A DNA stretch of 64,000 bases from positions 1,426,001 to 1,490,000 of the forward strand of contig NZ_LT629788.1 of assembly GCF_900105805.1 (NCBI RefSeq). Reading direction: 5' to 3'. Below, piece after piece: positions 50,657 through 59,241 of the stretch. This DNA is from Pseudomonas moraviensis (GTDB lineage Bacteria > Pseudomonadota > Gammaproteobacteria > Pseudomonadales > Pseudomonadaceae). The notes beneath the pieces are model-generated. The model did not search any database and had not been told where the DNA came from. It saw only the letters and a program-made list of their open reading frames with translations. The position numbers were made by a program, and so were the translations under genes. Position 1 is the first letter of the stretch; each line of letters begins with the position of its first letter.

Positions 50657-52645
50657 TCAGTGCGGTGCGCGCGGGATGGTTTTCATCAGGTCTTCAGGGC
50701 TGATGTGGCCGACCACGCTGCCCGGCTGTGGCAGATTGAGGATGTGGCCTTTCATCTTGCCGATGATGTGCATCTCGCACGGCTTGCAATCGAACTTCAG
50801 CGTCAGCACTTCATCGCCGTGAATCAATTGCATCGGCGCGACCTTGGTGCGCACGCCGGTCACGCCTTTGGCCTGTTTCGGGCACAGGTTGAAGGAGAAA
50901 CGCAGGCAGTGCTTGGTGATCATTACCGGCACTTCGCCCGGCTCTTCGTGGGCTTCGTACGCCGCGTCGATCAGCTTGACGCCGTGACGGTGGTAGAAGT
51001 CGCGGGCCTTCTGGTTGTAGACGTTGGCGAGGAAAGTCAGGTGCGAATCCGGGTACACCGGCGGTGGCGTGGTTTCGGCTTTACGGCCGCCACGCGGATG
51101 CGCAGCGACACGCGCCGCAGTAAGGGCTTCAATGACTTCGCGGCGCAGCGACTTGAGCTGCGAATTCGGGATGAAGAACGCCTGTGGCGCATCCAGTTTG
51201 ATGTCGGTGGCGTGGTACTGGGTGGTGCCGAGCTGGCCGAGCAGGTCGCGCAATTGCTCCAGCGCCTGTTCCGGCTTGTTGGCCACACCGAACGGACCGT
51301 TAAGTGTGACGCTGGCGTTGATGCCTTCTTCGCTGGTCGCGGTCACTTCCAGCTGTTCTTCGCGCAGACGGGCGAACCAGCTCAGGGCCACGCGACGTTC
51401 CGAAGAGGTTTTCTGCAACGCCTGCTGCCAGTTGTGATCGAGGTTGCGATTCAACGGGTGGCTTGGACGCAGCTTGAACAGACCTTCAGGCATTTCGTTC
51501 GGCTCGACGCGGTAGCGATAGCGCTTCTCGCCGTCTTCTTCGAACTCACCTTTTGCTTCGGCGATGTTGGCGCGGAAACCGACCACTTCGCGTTTGACCA
51601 GCACGTTCAGGCCGTCGCCGTTGGACAGCGGCTCGTGGGTGATGACCTGCATGTCACGCTTGCCGACTTTTTCCACGGTACCGACCGGCAGGCCGGTGAA
51701 GGTCGGCGAATCGAAGGCGCCGATGTCGATCTTGCGATCGGTAACGAAATAATCGGTGCTGCCACGGTGGAAGGTCTTTTCCGGATCGGGCAGGAAGAAA
51801 TGCACGGTGCGGCCGCTGGAGGCGCGGGCCAGGTCCGGGCGGTCTTCCAGCACGTCGTCCAGACGCTGGCGGTAATAGGCAGTGATGTTCTTCACATAGC
51901 CCATGTCCTTGTAGCGACCTTCGATCTTGAACGAACGCACGCCGGCCTCGACCAGCGCGCGGATGTTGGCGCTCTGGTTGTTGTCTTTCATCGACAGCAG
52001 GTGCTTTTCGTAGGCGATCACGCCACCCTTTTCATCTTTGAGGGTGTACGGCAAGCGGCACGCCTGGGAGCAGTCGCCACGGTTGGCGCTGCGGCCGGTT
52101 TGCGCGTGGGAAATATTGCACTGGCCGGAGAAGGCTACGCACAACGCGCCGTGGATGAAGAACTCGATGGCCGCATCGGTTTCATCGGCGATCGCGCGGA
52201 TTTCTTTCAGGTTCAGCTCACGGGCCAGTACCAACTGGGAGAAACCGGCCTGATCGAGGAACTTCGCTCGCTCCAGGGTGCGGATGTCGGTCTGGGTCGA
52301 GGCGTGCAGCTCGATCGGCGGAATATCCAGCTCCATCACGCCCAGATCCTGGACGATCAGCGCATCGACACCGGCGTCGTACAACTGATGGATCAGCTTG
52401 CGGGCCGGCTCCAGTTCATTGTCGTGCAGGATGGTGTTGATGGTGGTGAAAATGCGCGCGTGGTAACGACGGGCGAATTCCACCAGTTCGGCGATTTCGC
52501 TGACTTCGTTGCACGCATTGTGGCGCGCACCGAAGCTCGGGCCGCCGATGTACACGGCGTCGGCGCCATGCAGGATGGCCTCGCGGGCAATGGCGACATC
52601 GCGAGCAGGGCTGAGCAATTCCAGGTGATGCTTGGGCAAGGACAT
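50657..52645 (-). CDS. rlhA: RlhA-type U32 peptidase family protein (23S rRNA C2501 hydroxylation)
   Basis: 662 residues. It opens with the U32 pattern ELLSPARDVAIAREAILHGADAVYIGGPSFGAR and has LHASTQTDIR, the metal/cluster segment HGALCVAFSGQCNIS...NRGDCSQACRLPY, and a long C-terminal half (CKPCEMHIIGKMKGHIL). The length and two-domain layout match RlhA/YdcP of E. coli, which hydroxylates C2501 of 23S rRNA, rather than shorter U32 proteins such as TrhP. Cysteines in GQC...C...C probably bind the Fe-S cluster. Single-gene unit. Confidence 0.85.
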   Translation of the reverse strand: MSLPKHHLELLSPARDVAIAREAILHGADAVYIGGPSFGARHNACNEVSEIAELVEFARRYHARIFTTINTILHDNELEPARKLIHQLYDAGVDALIVQDLGVMELDIPPIELHASTQTDIRTLERAKFLDQAGFSQLVLARELNLKEIRAIADETDAAIEFFIHGALCVAFSGQCNISHAQTGRSANRGDCSQACRLPYTLKDEKGGVIAYEKHLLSMKDNNQSANIRALVEAGVRSFKIEGRYKDMGYVKNITAYYRQRLDDVLEDRPDLARASSGRTVHFFLPDPEKTFHRGSTDYFVTDRKIDIGAFDSPTFTGLPVGTVEKVGKRDMQVITHEPLSNGDGLNVLVKREVVGFRANIAEAKGEFEEDGEKRYRYRVEPNEMPEGLFKLRPSHPLNRNLDHNWQQALQKTSSERRVALSWFARLREEQLEVTATSEEGINASVTLNGPFGVANKPEQALEQLRDLLGQLGTTQYHATDIKLDAPQAFFIPNSQLKSLRREVIEALTAARVAAHPRGGRKAETTPPPVYPDSHLTFLANVYNQKARDFYHRHGVKLIDAAYEAHEEPGEVPVMITKHCLRFSFNLCPKQAKGVTGVRTKVAPMQLIHGDEVLTLKFDCKPCEMHIIGKMKGHILNLPQPGSVVGHISPEDLMKTIPRAPH

Positions 52646-52775
52646 AGTTTTTTTAGTCAGGCGGTCACGGGCAAGGGGCGCATTCTACCCGTGAAACGCG
52701 CGGCGGGCACGTGTGTGCTGCCCGATGGTGGCTGGCGATCGGGTCAGTTCGGTTGACTGTTGTGTTGAATGTTCC

Positions 52776-52808
52776 GGCCTCTTCGCGGGCAAGCCCGCTC
52801 CCACAGGA
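52776..52808. repeat. REP element (GCGGGC type)
   Basis: GCGGGCAAGCCCGC palindrome inside GGCCTCTTCGCGGGCAAGC, followed by CCCGCTCCCACAGGA, the common Pseudomonas REP form. Confidence 0.8.
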
Positions 52809-52851
52809 TTTTTTCGCGGTGTACTCGGAATCGCGGCTACACACAAACCAT

Positions 52852-52939
52852 TGTAGGAGTGAGCCTGCTCGCGATAGCGTCGGGTCAGTCAAATCATCTT
52901 GTCTGACACACCGCTATCGCGAGCAGGCTCACTCCTACA
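52852..52939. repeat. REPIN (inverted REP pair)
   Basis: 28-bp arm 52852-52879 (TGTAGGAGTGAGCCTGCTCG and on to GATAGCG) and its exact reverse complement at 52912-52939, with a 32-bp loop that itself contains GTCAG/CTGAC. The same arms recur at 58026-58115. Confidence 0.9.
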
Positions 52940-52987
52940 GGGGTTGTGTCATTCCAGAGTAATTGAAATGACGCTGTGCAATTTCAA

Positions 52988-53368
52988 TCAGCCCTTGGCC
53001 GCCATCGCCGTCACTTCCACACGCATCCCTTCAACCGCCAGCGACGCAACGCCAACCGCTGCCCGCACTGGCCATGGCTTGGCGAAAAAGCGTTTATAGA
53101 CTTCGTTGAACGCCGCGCGATCAGCCATGTCGGTGAGGTAGATGGTCAGGTGCATTACGCGGTCCATCGAACTGCCGGCACGCTCCAGTGCGGCTTTCAG
53201 CGCTTGCAGCGTGCACTCGCTTTGCTCGGTGATGCCGCCCAGTTCCAGACTGCCATCGGCGCGGGTGGGGATCTGCGTCGAGACCATGATCCCGCCGAAG
53301 GTGGCGACGTCGGACGAAATCGAATCGGTGTCCGGATCGGGCGTGAAGATGATGTCTTGATTGGCCAT
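52988..53368 (-). CDS. RidA family protein
   Basis: 126 residues when started at the second of two close ATGs; AAGAG sits at better SD distance for it than for 53374. RidA pattern: STQIPTRADGSLELGGITEQSECTLQALKAALERAGSSMDRVMHLTIYLTDMADRAAFNEVY, with a C-terminal VRAAVGVASLAVEGMRVEVTAMA. The catalytic Arg is expected in VRAAVGV as in RidA (R before AAVGV). It likely removes reactive enamines. Distinct from the divergent copy at 1224. Confidence 0.9.
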   Translation of the reverse strand: MANQDIIFTPDPDTDSISSDVATFGGIMVSTQIPTRADGSLELGGITEQSECTLQALKAALERAGSSMDRVMHLTIYLTDMADRAAFNEVYKRFFAKPWPVRAAVGVASLAVEGMRVEVTAMAAKG

Positions 53369-53440
53369 GGGCATCTCTTGTTCGAGTGAATGAAGGTCGC
53401 GCCAGTTTACAGATTCCCTCCGGCGATGGCCCGTGCGCGT

Positions 53441-54052
53441 TCAGACTGGCTGCGTTGCTGCTTCCGCCGCGATGGCCGCAAGCACACTGGGTCGCGCACC
53501 GATGCGTTTCATGTAGCTGGTCAGCGCTGGCCATTCGGCGATAGCGATGTCAAATGTCGGCAACCAGGTCAGCACCGTGAACAGGTAGGCATCGGCGACG
53601 CCGAAGCTACCCATCAGATAGTTCCGATCCGCCAGAATGCGCTCAAGGTAATCCAGCCGCTTGCACAGTTTCTGCCGAAAAATCGCTTTGACTGCTTCCG
53701 GGATTTCGGCGCTGAACAATGGCGCGCTGGCGCCGTGGATCTCCGAGCCGATGAAATTCAGATGCTCCTGCAGTCGTATGCGCTCCCATGTACCGACCGC
53801 GGGCGCCAAGGTGTTTCCCGGGACCTGGTCGGCGAGAAATTGCAGGATCGCCGGGCCTTCGGTCAGCACTTCGCCGTTATCCAGTTGCAGCGCGGCCACA
53901 TAGCCTTTCGGGTTGATATCGCGAAAGTCAAGGCCTTCAGCCGTGCGCTTGGTCTGGTTGTTGACGCGGATCAGCTCGAACGGCAAGCCGAGTTCGCGCA
54001 GAACGATGTGCGGTGAAAGCGAACAGGTCATCGGTGCAAAGTAGAGTTTCAT
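53441..54052 (-). CDS. Glutathione S-transferase family protein
   Basis: 203 residues from MKLYFAPMTCSLSPHIVLRELG; the reading frame continues further upstream but this ATG matches the family start. Thioredoxin-like N-domain with TCSLSPH (Cys/Ser site as in beta-class GSTs), GEVLTEGPAILQFLAD (conserved GSH-contact TEGPAI), then an alpha domain (VADAYLFTVLTWLPTFDIAIAEWPAL). It conjugates or reduces with glutathione in the cytoplasm. Divergent from a LysR gene 109 bp away. Confidence 0.92.
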   Translation of the reverse strand: MKLYFAPMTCSLSPHIVLRELGLPFELIRVNNQTKRTAEGLDFRDINPKGYVAALQLDNGEVLTEGPAILQFLADQVPGNTLAPAVGTWERIRLQEHLNFIGSEIHGASAPLFSAEIPEAVKAIFRQKLCKRLDYLERILADRNYLMGSFGVADAYLFTVLTWLPTFDIAIAEWPALTSYMKRIGARPSVLAAIAAEAATQPV

Positions 54053-54161
54053 GGCGTGTCCCCGGAAGTTTGAGGCGCCACGATCCTCTGCGGGCGAAAC
54101 TTCCGCAAAGGTCATTTGCGGTGCTAGCGTATGACAAATTCTCATGCGTAATGCAGGCCCC

Positions 54162-55055
54162 ATGATCGCCAGACTTCCCTCTCTCAACGCCTTGTGTGCT
54201 TTCGAAGCGGCCGCGCGGCATATGAGCTTTACCATGGCTGCAGCCGAGTTGAATGTCACCCAGACAGCAATCAGCCACCAGATACGACGCCTCGAAGCCG
54301 AGCTGGGTGTCACGTTATTCCTGCGACTAAAGAATGGTTTGGCGCTCAGCGAAGACGGCCAGGCCTACCTGCCGGGCGTGCGTTCGGCGTTTCATGCGCT
54401 GCGTCATTCGACGCAACAGTTGCTCGAATCGCGCGGGTCCAGCGTGCTGACCATCAGCACGCTGGTCTCGGTTGCGTCGAAATGGCTATTGCCGCGCCTG
54501 CCGGCATTCCAGCAGGCGTTCCCGGACATCGATGTGCGCATCAGCGCCACAACCGACCTGGTGGATTTCCGCCGAGGAGGTATCGATGCGGCGATTCGCT
54601 ACGGGCGGGGCGAATGGAAAGGTCTGCGCGCGGACTTTCTCATGGCGGATAAGGTATTTCCTGTGTGCAGTCCAGCAGTGGCGACGACATTGCACACACC
54701 GCAAGATCTGGCCAGCCACACCCTTGTACAAGTCAGTGGTGTCACCGCTAAAGACTGGCAGGCATGGCTCAGCGCCGCAGGCCAGCCTGCGCAGTTGGCC
54801 GCTGGCGCGAAGCTGACCTTCGATCTGGCGATGATGGCGGTGCAGGCGGCAATTGACGGGCAGGGCGTGTGCATCGGGCGTTCGACTTACGTGAACGACG
54901 ATCTGCGTGCAGGACGATTGGTCGCACCGTTCGACCTGCGCCTGCAGGATGATCTCGGCTTCTATCTGGTCACACCCCATGAAACCGCTGACTCGACAAA
55001 GATCAGCGCATTCAGACAATGGCTTGTGGCTGTGGCCCGCGATACGTTTGTATAA
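54162..55055 (+). CDS. LysR family regulator, GcvA-like
   Basis: 297 residues from MIARLPSLNALCAFEAAARHMSF. HTH FTMAAAELNVTQTAISHQIRRLEAELGVTLFLRL and a substrate domain with WLLPRLPAFQQAFPDIDVRISATTDLVDFRRGGIDAAIRYG, typical of the GcvA/AmpR branch. Divergent from the GST gene, which it probably regulates. Downstream on the same strand is a cupin gene, 123 bp on. Confidence 0.92.
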   Translation: MIARLPSLNALCAFEAAARHMSFTMAAAELNVTQTAISHQIRRLEAELGVTLFLRLKNGLALSEDGQAYLPGVRSAFHALRHSTQQLLESRGSSVLTISTLVSVASKWLLPRLPAFQQAFPDIDVRISATTDLVDFRRGGIDAAIRYGRGEWKGLRADFLMADKVFPVCSPAVATTLHTPQDLASHTLVQVSGVTAKDWQAWLSAAGQPAQLAAGAKLTFDLAMMAVQAAIDGQGVCIGRSTYVNDDLRAGRLVAPFDLRLQDDLGFYLVTPHETADSTKISAFRQWLVAVARDTFV

Positions 55056-55178
55056 GCGTGTATCAACCCTCAGCGGATACACACGGCAACACCAAACCGG
55101 GCTTTCGAGACACATCCGCCTTACATGCCGAGCCCAAAGTAGCCCTCACACCAACACTACGTTTGAGAGGGCACCACC

Positions 55179-55592
55179 ATGTACCGTCCACTGTTTCTGG
55201 CTTCTGCCGTTGTCTTCGCCTCCCTTACCGGTTTCGCTCATGCGGCGGATGCGCCGGCGACGAGCTGGCAGAAAGGTTTGAGCCGCACCGATCTGGTTCG
55301 CCAGGATCTCGGCGCTGACAATCGCGAAGTGATTCAGGCGCGAATCGATTTCGATGCCGGCGTCAGCGCGCCTCGGCATGCGCACCCTGGCGTTGAAGTC
55401 GCCTATGTCATCAGCGGCACGTTCGAGTATCAGCTCGAAGGGCAAGCGCCAGTGACACTCAAGGCCGGCGATTCGCTGTTTATCCCGGCGGGCGTGGCGC
55501 ATGTGGCAAAGAACATTGGCAGCGAGAAGGGCGTGGAACTGGCGACTTATATCGTGCCCAAGGGCGAGCCGCTGCTGATCCTTAAACCATGA
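55179..55592 (+). CDS. Exported cupin-domain protein
   Basis: 137 residues. Signal peptide LFLASAVVFASLTGFAHA. One cupin barrel with the two motifs: PRHAHPGVEVAYVISGTFEY (HxHxxxxE-like) and GDSLFIPAGVAHVAKN (PxGxxH). Metal ligands are thus His and Glu as usual. The substrate is unknown; a small periplasmic cupin behind a LysR regulator, possibly a stress or detoxification protein. Confidence 0.88.
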   Translation: MYRPLFLASAVVFASLTGFAHAADAPATSWQKGLSRTDLVRQDLGADNREVIQARIDFDAGVSAPRHAHPGVEVAYVISGTFEYQLEGQAPVTLKAGDSLFIPAGVAHVAKNIGSEKGVELATYIVPKGEPLLILKP

Positions 55593-55604
55593 CCTGTCAG
55601 GTTG

Positions 55605-55856
55605 CTATTTGGAGCGCGGCTTGCTCATCGCGCGCTTGATGCGCATCCAGTCCTGATAGGCCGCCGTTCGCTTGGCGTCGGCCAAGGCCTTTGCTTCGCT
55701 GAAGCGAGCCCAGGCCTCAGGGCTTTCGGTGTCATGCTCGATGATTCTGTAGGCCGCTTCTTCCAGCAGATCGGCCTCACGGAACATCGCGACATTGTCG
55801 GCCATCTCGTCGTCCCAGGAGCGGCCGAAATCGAATTTCAAGGTGTGTTCTGTCAT
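55605..55856 (-). CDS. Small conserved protein of unknown function
   Basis: 83 residues from MTEHTLKFDF. Acidic and helical; no motif recognised (FREADLLEEAAYRIIEHDTESPEAWARF). It overlaps the upstream small gene by 4 nt (ATGA), so the two are a coupled pair. Confidence 0.7.
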   Translation of the reverse strand: MTEHTLKFDFGRSWDDEMADNVAMFREADLLEEAAYRIIEHDTESPEAWARFSEAKALADAKRTAAYQDWMRIKRAMSKPRSK

Positions 55857-56110
55857 TTCACGTGATCCTCCTCCCAGACCAGAGACACCGATTCTCGCCA
55901 TTGCACTTCGGTCACGCCGAAGCGTTCCGCCATCGGTTTGGAAAAACGTTTCAACGGCAGCCGACCAGGGCGGGGAATGGGCGCTATACCCGCGTCACAA
56001 CTTGCCCACTGCCAGGCTTCGGCATTGTTCATGTTTTTTGTGCGAATGACGAATGACCTGGGCTTTCCGTGCAGCAGGTAATCGATCACGTACAGATCTG
56101 CTCCGCTCAT
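55853..56110 (-). CDS. Small conserved Pseudomonas protein of unknown function (possibly DUF6555)
   Basis: 85 residues from MSGADLYVIDY (AGGAA SD five bases upstream). The sequence YLLHGKPRSFVIRTKNMNNAEAWQWASCDAGIAPIP is conserved-looking, as in small Pseudomonas proteins that I recall under the name DUF6555, without function. Coupled to the downstream gene. Confidence 0.7.
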   Translation of the reverse strand: MSGADLYVIDYLLHGKPRSFVIRTKNMNNAEAWQWASCDAGIAPIPRPGRLPLKRFSKPMAERFGVTEVQWRESVSLVWEEDHVK

Positions 56111-56296
56111 ACATTTCCTCCCCATGCTTATGAACAGGGATATCTGAGGAAATGAATAATTCAGAGAAAATGCACGCTGCCGGGACGATCGGTTGTTAGT
56201 TGGGATTAGAGTTTGTATGGCGAGTGTGCGGAGTACAAATTCGTCTTGCAGGGCAAGGCAAACGCGACTGCCACGGCGCGTCAGTAAGTTGCAAAC

Positions 56297-56848
56297 TTAC
56301 GAATAAATACACGAACAGACGAAGTCCGCATGAACCTCGGTATCTTCAACCGCCGTGATCAGACCTGCATGCAAGGCTTCTTCAGGATTGATGATGCGCG
56401 GCGCTGCCGTCAGATACTTCTCCGTCTCCAGCGCGTTTTTTCCGTTACTTGTGCGCTCGGCGACAATTTGCGCGTACAGGTGCAAGTCATAATCCAGGCT
56501 CATGGCATATTCCGACATGCGTGAATGATCGACCGCTCCCTGCAGGTGCCAATGAAAAGGGTGAAACAGAAACTTGCTATGAGTACAGGCGGTTCGGCGT
56601 TGGCCAGCAAGGAAAACGATATTGCCCATCGACTCGACCGTGCCCAGGTTATGGGTGTGTACCGGGACGGGCAGCGCTATCAGAAAGTTGTACATCGTGA
56701 AGCCGTAACTGCATTCGCCACCCATGGTGGCGATGTTCAGAATCAATCTGGGAGCATCTTCCTTTACCGCCAACGAGGCTTTGTCAATCAGTTGACCACA
56801 GGTTGATGCATTGATCGGACCGGTAAAGTTGATGACGTGGACAGGCAT
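56297..56848 (-). CDS. ClpP-like serine protease homologue
   Basis: 183 residues with an SD GAGGAA. The ClpP/crotonase fold is visible in INFTGPINASTCGQLIDKA, LNIATMGGECSYGFTMYN, then the nucleophile elbow GTVESMGNIVFLAG (Ser candidate) and HSKFLFHPFHW (His candidate), with TERxxx-type DYDLHLYAQIVAERTS near the Asp position. Shorter than ClpP and not next to clpX, so not the housekeeping protease; possibly the SDH/ClpP-like proteins of unknown function. Confidence 0.75.
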   Translation of the reverse strand: MPVHVINFTGPINASTCGQLIDKASLAVKEDAPRLILNIATMGGECSYGFTMYNFLIALPVPVHTHNLGTVESMGNIVFLAGQRRTACTHSKFLFHPFHWHLQGAVDHSRMSEYAMSLDYDLHLYAQIVAERTSNGKNALETEKYLTAAPRIINPEEALHAGLITAVEDTEVHADFVCSCIYS

Positions 56849-56913
56849 GGCGATTTCCTCGACGGGCCGGCTGCGCTGCGAACGGGCTCCTTGCGCAGGA
56901 CTGGTAAGCTCAG

Positions 56914-57171
56914 TCAGGAGCAGCGTTCATAGGTTGGCGCCGTTTCCGTTTCTCGAGAGTTTTCAGCGTTAACGATCAACTGCCTGCGCTCGTAACACGC
57001 ATGTTGGGCACGATCGCCGTGCTGCGGGTGGCCAGGTTTTCTTTCAATGCACGGTGACACCGAGGGGTCCGGTAGTTTCTCGGAGGAACTGCGCGTTGCC
57101 TCTGGAACGCCTTCAGCGCCTTCGTGCCGGTGTAGCTTGCCTGGAACAATATCAATGGCGGTCGTCATCAT
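56914..57171 (-). CDS. Possible small protein, unsupported by family
   Basis: 85 residues. An SD-like GGAG lies a few bases before the ATG. The composition is low in structure, with many Glu, Arg and Pro, and no motif. It sits downstream of the KGG gene in the same direction. It may be real or a chance frame. Confidence 0.3.
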   Translation of the reverse strand: MMTTAIDIVPGKLHRHEGAEGVPEATRSSSEKLPDPSVSPCIERKPGHPQHGDRAQHACYERRQLIVNAENSRETETAPTYERCS

Positions 57172-57192
57172 TGCGCTCCATCGAATATTACA

Positions 57193-57213
57193 AAGGGCAG
57201 CAAAGCTGCCCTT
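57193..57213 (-). terminator. Possible terminator of the KGG gene
   Basis: AAGGGCAGC with loop AAA and GCTGCCCTT, a perfect 9-bp stem just past the KGG gene stop; on the minus strand it is followed by a short TTTG rather than a long T-run. Confidence 0.5.
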
Positions 57214-57224
57214 GTACCGCTCAT

Positions 57225-57398
57225 TTACGATTTGCGACCTCCACTGTGGCTGGATTGTCCGCCTTTGCGACCAGCCTCGGATGCTTTTTCACGATCGTTG
57301 GCGAAGTTACCGCCAGACTGTCCGCCTTTTTTCCCGGACTCTTGCGTCTTGTCACGATCGTTGCCGGCCTTGCCTGTATTTTTATTTCCGGTGGTCAT
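57225..57398 (-). CDS. KGG-repeat stress-induced protein
   Basis: 57 residues (MTTGNKNTGKAGNDRDKTQE at the N-terminus) with two copies of GKKGGQSGGNFANDREK/GRKGGQSSHS. This is the Con-10/GsiB-like KGG repeat seen in YciG-type stress proteins, which are hydrophilic and disordered. Short and easily missed. It starts with ATG at 57396-57398. Confidence 0.85.
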   Translation of the reverse strand: MTTGNKNTGKAGNDRDKTQESGKKGGQSGGNFANDREKASEAGRKGGQSSHSGGRKS

Positions 57399-57663
57399 GA
57401 TAGCTCTCCGATATCTCTTAACGTTTCGCTAGTGATGTCCGTTGTCGCGATGGACACTTACTTCGATTACGTATCGGTTCACGGTGTTTTGATTATTTTT
57501 AACTGATCCGATGAGCGGTATTTCTCTACGTGAACTTGATCTAGTCATTTATCGCGATATAACTAAAGCAGCTATGTTCAATCGCAATGAATAATAAAGA
57601 ATTGTAATTACACCGATGCCGCGCAGTTGGTTAAGCAGTTGGTTGAAGTTGCTTGAACCGAAA

Positions 57664-57894
57664 CTACCTGAACCGCGGCAACGGCCGGTCGATCGGCTTG
57701 AGTGTCGACAGCGTGTCGCGGATCAGCGGCGCATCCTTTTCAATATCGTGCAGTCGATCGCGGATGCGCAGGGCCGTCGGATGCCCGCCTTGATGATCAA
57801 CCCAGTCGGCAATCTCTTTGCAGGCGGCTGCGAGGCGCGCCTGGCGGGCGTCGAGCAGGGTGAGGAGGGTGGTGATGGACTCTTTCTCGGACAT
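57664..57894 (-). CDS. Small helical protein of unknown function
   Basis: 76 residues from MSEKESITT with a GGAGG SD seven bases upstream. Predicted helical with LLTLLDARQARLAAACKEIADWVDHQGGHP and RDRLHDIEKDAPLIRDTL. No family recognised. It lies just left of a REPIN. Confidence 0.65.
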   Translation of the reverse strand: MSEKESITTLLTLLDARQARLAAACKEIADWVDHQGGHPTALRIRDRLHDIEKDAPLIRDTLSTLKPIDRPLPRFR

Positions 57895-58025
57895 GGAACA
57901 CCTCCGTTCGCTGAAACGGCTGAGTTGCAACACAAAGCCCGCGTGTCGCAAACCTTCAGATCAACTATAGAAGACCTGCGCGATCGTGCAAAAAATACCC
58001 GGCTCAGCTCGACGGCGAAACTCAT

Positions 58026-58115
58026 TGTAGGAGTGAGCCTGCTCGCGATAGCGGTGTGTCAGTCGACATCTTCATCAGCTGACAGACCGCTATCGCGAGC
58101 AGGCTCACTCCTACA
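58026..58115. repeat. REPIN (inverted REP pair), second copy
   Basis: Arms identical to those of the REPIN at 52852-52939: 58026-58053 and the exact complement at 58088-58115, loop of 34 bp with a short GTCAG/CTGAC pairing. It lies 16 bp before the topoisomerase gene end. Confidence 0.9.
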
Positions 58116-58131
58116 AGGGGGTACGTGCGAC

Positions 58132-59169
58132 TCAGGACGCCTCGGTTACTTCGCACATGCGTTCGAGAAACATCGCCAAAGCCACTTCCTCGGCGCGCAA
58201 GCCTTTGCGTACTCGTGGGCGGGGCAGTTCGGCGAGGGCGCCGAGCATGAAATGCTCGACCACGGCGGGGTGGATGTAGCACTTGCGGCACACCGCGGGG
58301 GTGTTACCCAACTGTTTGGCGACGTTCTTTACGGCTTCGACCACGTGGCGCTTGGCTTCGGTTTCCGACTCATGCTGCAACTCGCGCAGCACCGACAAGG
58401 CCAGGGCGCTGCCCGCCCATGTGCGGTAGTCCTTGGCGGTGAACGCAGCGCCGGTCAGTTTCTGCAGATAGGCGTTGACGTCGGACGAGGTAACGGTATG
58501 CCGCTCGCCGTGTTCATCGAGGTACTGAAAAAGGTTCTGCCCGGGAATTTCCAGACAGCGCTTGATGATTCGCGCCAGGCGGCGATCCTTGACCGTGATC
58601 TGGTGCTCGATGCCGCTCTTGCCACGGAACTGGAACAGGATCGCGCTGCCGTTGACCTCGACGTGGCGGCTGCGCAACGTGGTCAGGCCATAGGAGCGAT
58701 TGTCCCGCGCATATTGGGTATTGCCGACGCGGATCAGCGTGGCGTCGAGCAAGGTGATCACTGTTGCCATGACCTTGTCACGGCTGAAGCCCGGCGCATC
58801 GAGCAGCGCTTCAAGCTGGCGCCGCAGTTTTGGCAGGGCCAGGCCGAAGTCGCGCAGACGCGAGTATTTGTCGGCGTCGCGTACTTCGCGCCAGCGTGCG
58901 TGGTAACGGTACTGCTTGCGCCCGCGCGCATCGCGGCCGGTGGCTTGCAAATGCCCGCAGGGATCGGCGCAGATCCACACATCGGTATACGCCGGCGGCA
59001 CCGCGAGGGCGTTGATGCGTTTGATTTCGTCCGGGTCGGTGATGCGCTGCCCCGACGGTTCGAAATAGACGAACTTGCCGCGCAGTTTTTTCCGGGTGAT
59101 ACCAGGCTGAGTGTCATCGACGTAATGCAGATCGGCGGGCAGGGCATCTGTCAGCACGGTATCGGGCAT
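58132..59169 (-). CDS. DNA topoisomerase IB
   Basis: 345 residues, the size of the bacterial/poxvirus-type enzyme. Conserved KVMATVITLLDATLIRVGN, the active-site arginines and lysine (RSRHVEVNGSAILFQFRGKSG; YRTWAGSALALS), and the nucleophile Tyr298 in CRKCYIHPAVVEHF. It relaxes supercoils through a 3'-phosphotyrosine link. Single gene, common in Pseudomonas. Confidence 0.93.
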   Translation of the reverse strand: MPDTVLTDALPADLHYVDDTQPGITRKKLRGKFVYFEPSGQRITDPDEIKRINALAVPPAYTDVWICADPCGHLQATGRDARGRKQYRYHARWREVRDADKYSRLRDFGLALPKLRRQLEALLDAPGFSRDKVMATVITLLDATLIRVGNTQYARDNRSYGLTTLRSRHVEVNGSAILFQFRGKSGIEHQITVKDRRLARIIKRCLEIPGQNLFQYLDEHGERHTVTSSDVNAYLQKLTGAAFTAKDYRTWAGSALALSVLRELQHESETEAKRHVVEAVKNVAKQLGNTPAVCRKCYIHPAVVEHFMLGALAELPRPRVRKGLRAEEVALAMFLERMCEVTEAS

Positions 59170-59241
59170 GGCGGTTTCCTTCGGTCATACGGCAGTCTGT
59201 AACAGGATTGACCGCAGGCGCTGGCCGTCGTGCCGAATGAT

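Larger units (their letters stand above)
52646..52987. other. Intergenic region with REP elements
   Basis: 342 bp with no gene. It holds one short REP (52776-52808) and a REPIN pair (52852-52939), plus about 100 bp of unremarkable sequence on either side. Confidence 0.6.

Noticed and set aside
50411..52756. 781-residue + strand frame opposite rlhA
   Set aside because: It even reads through the tRNA-Gln and its terminator, so it cannot be a real gene; the U32 gene on the other strand is well supported.
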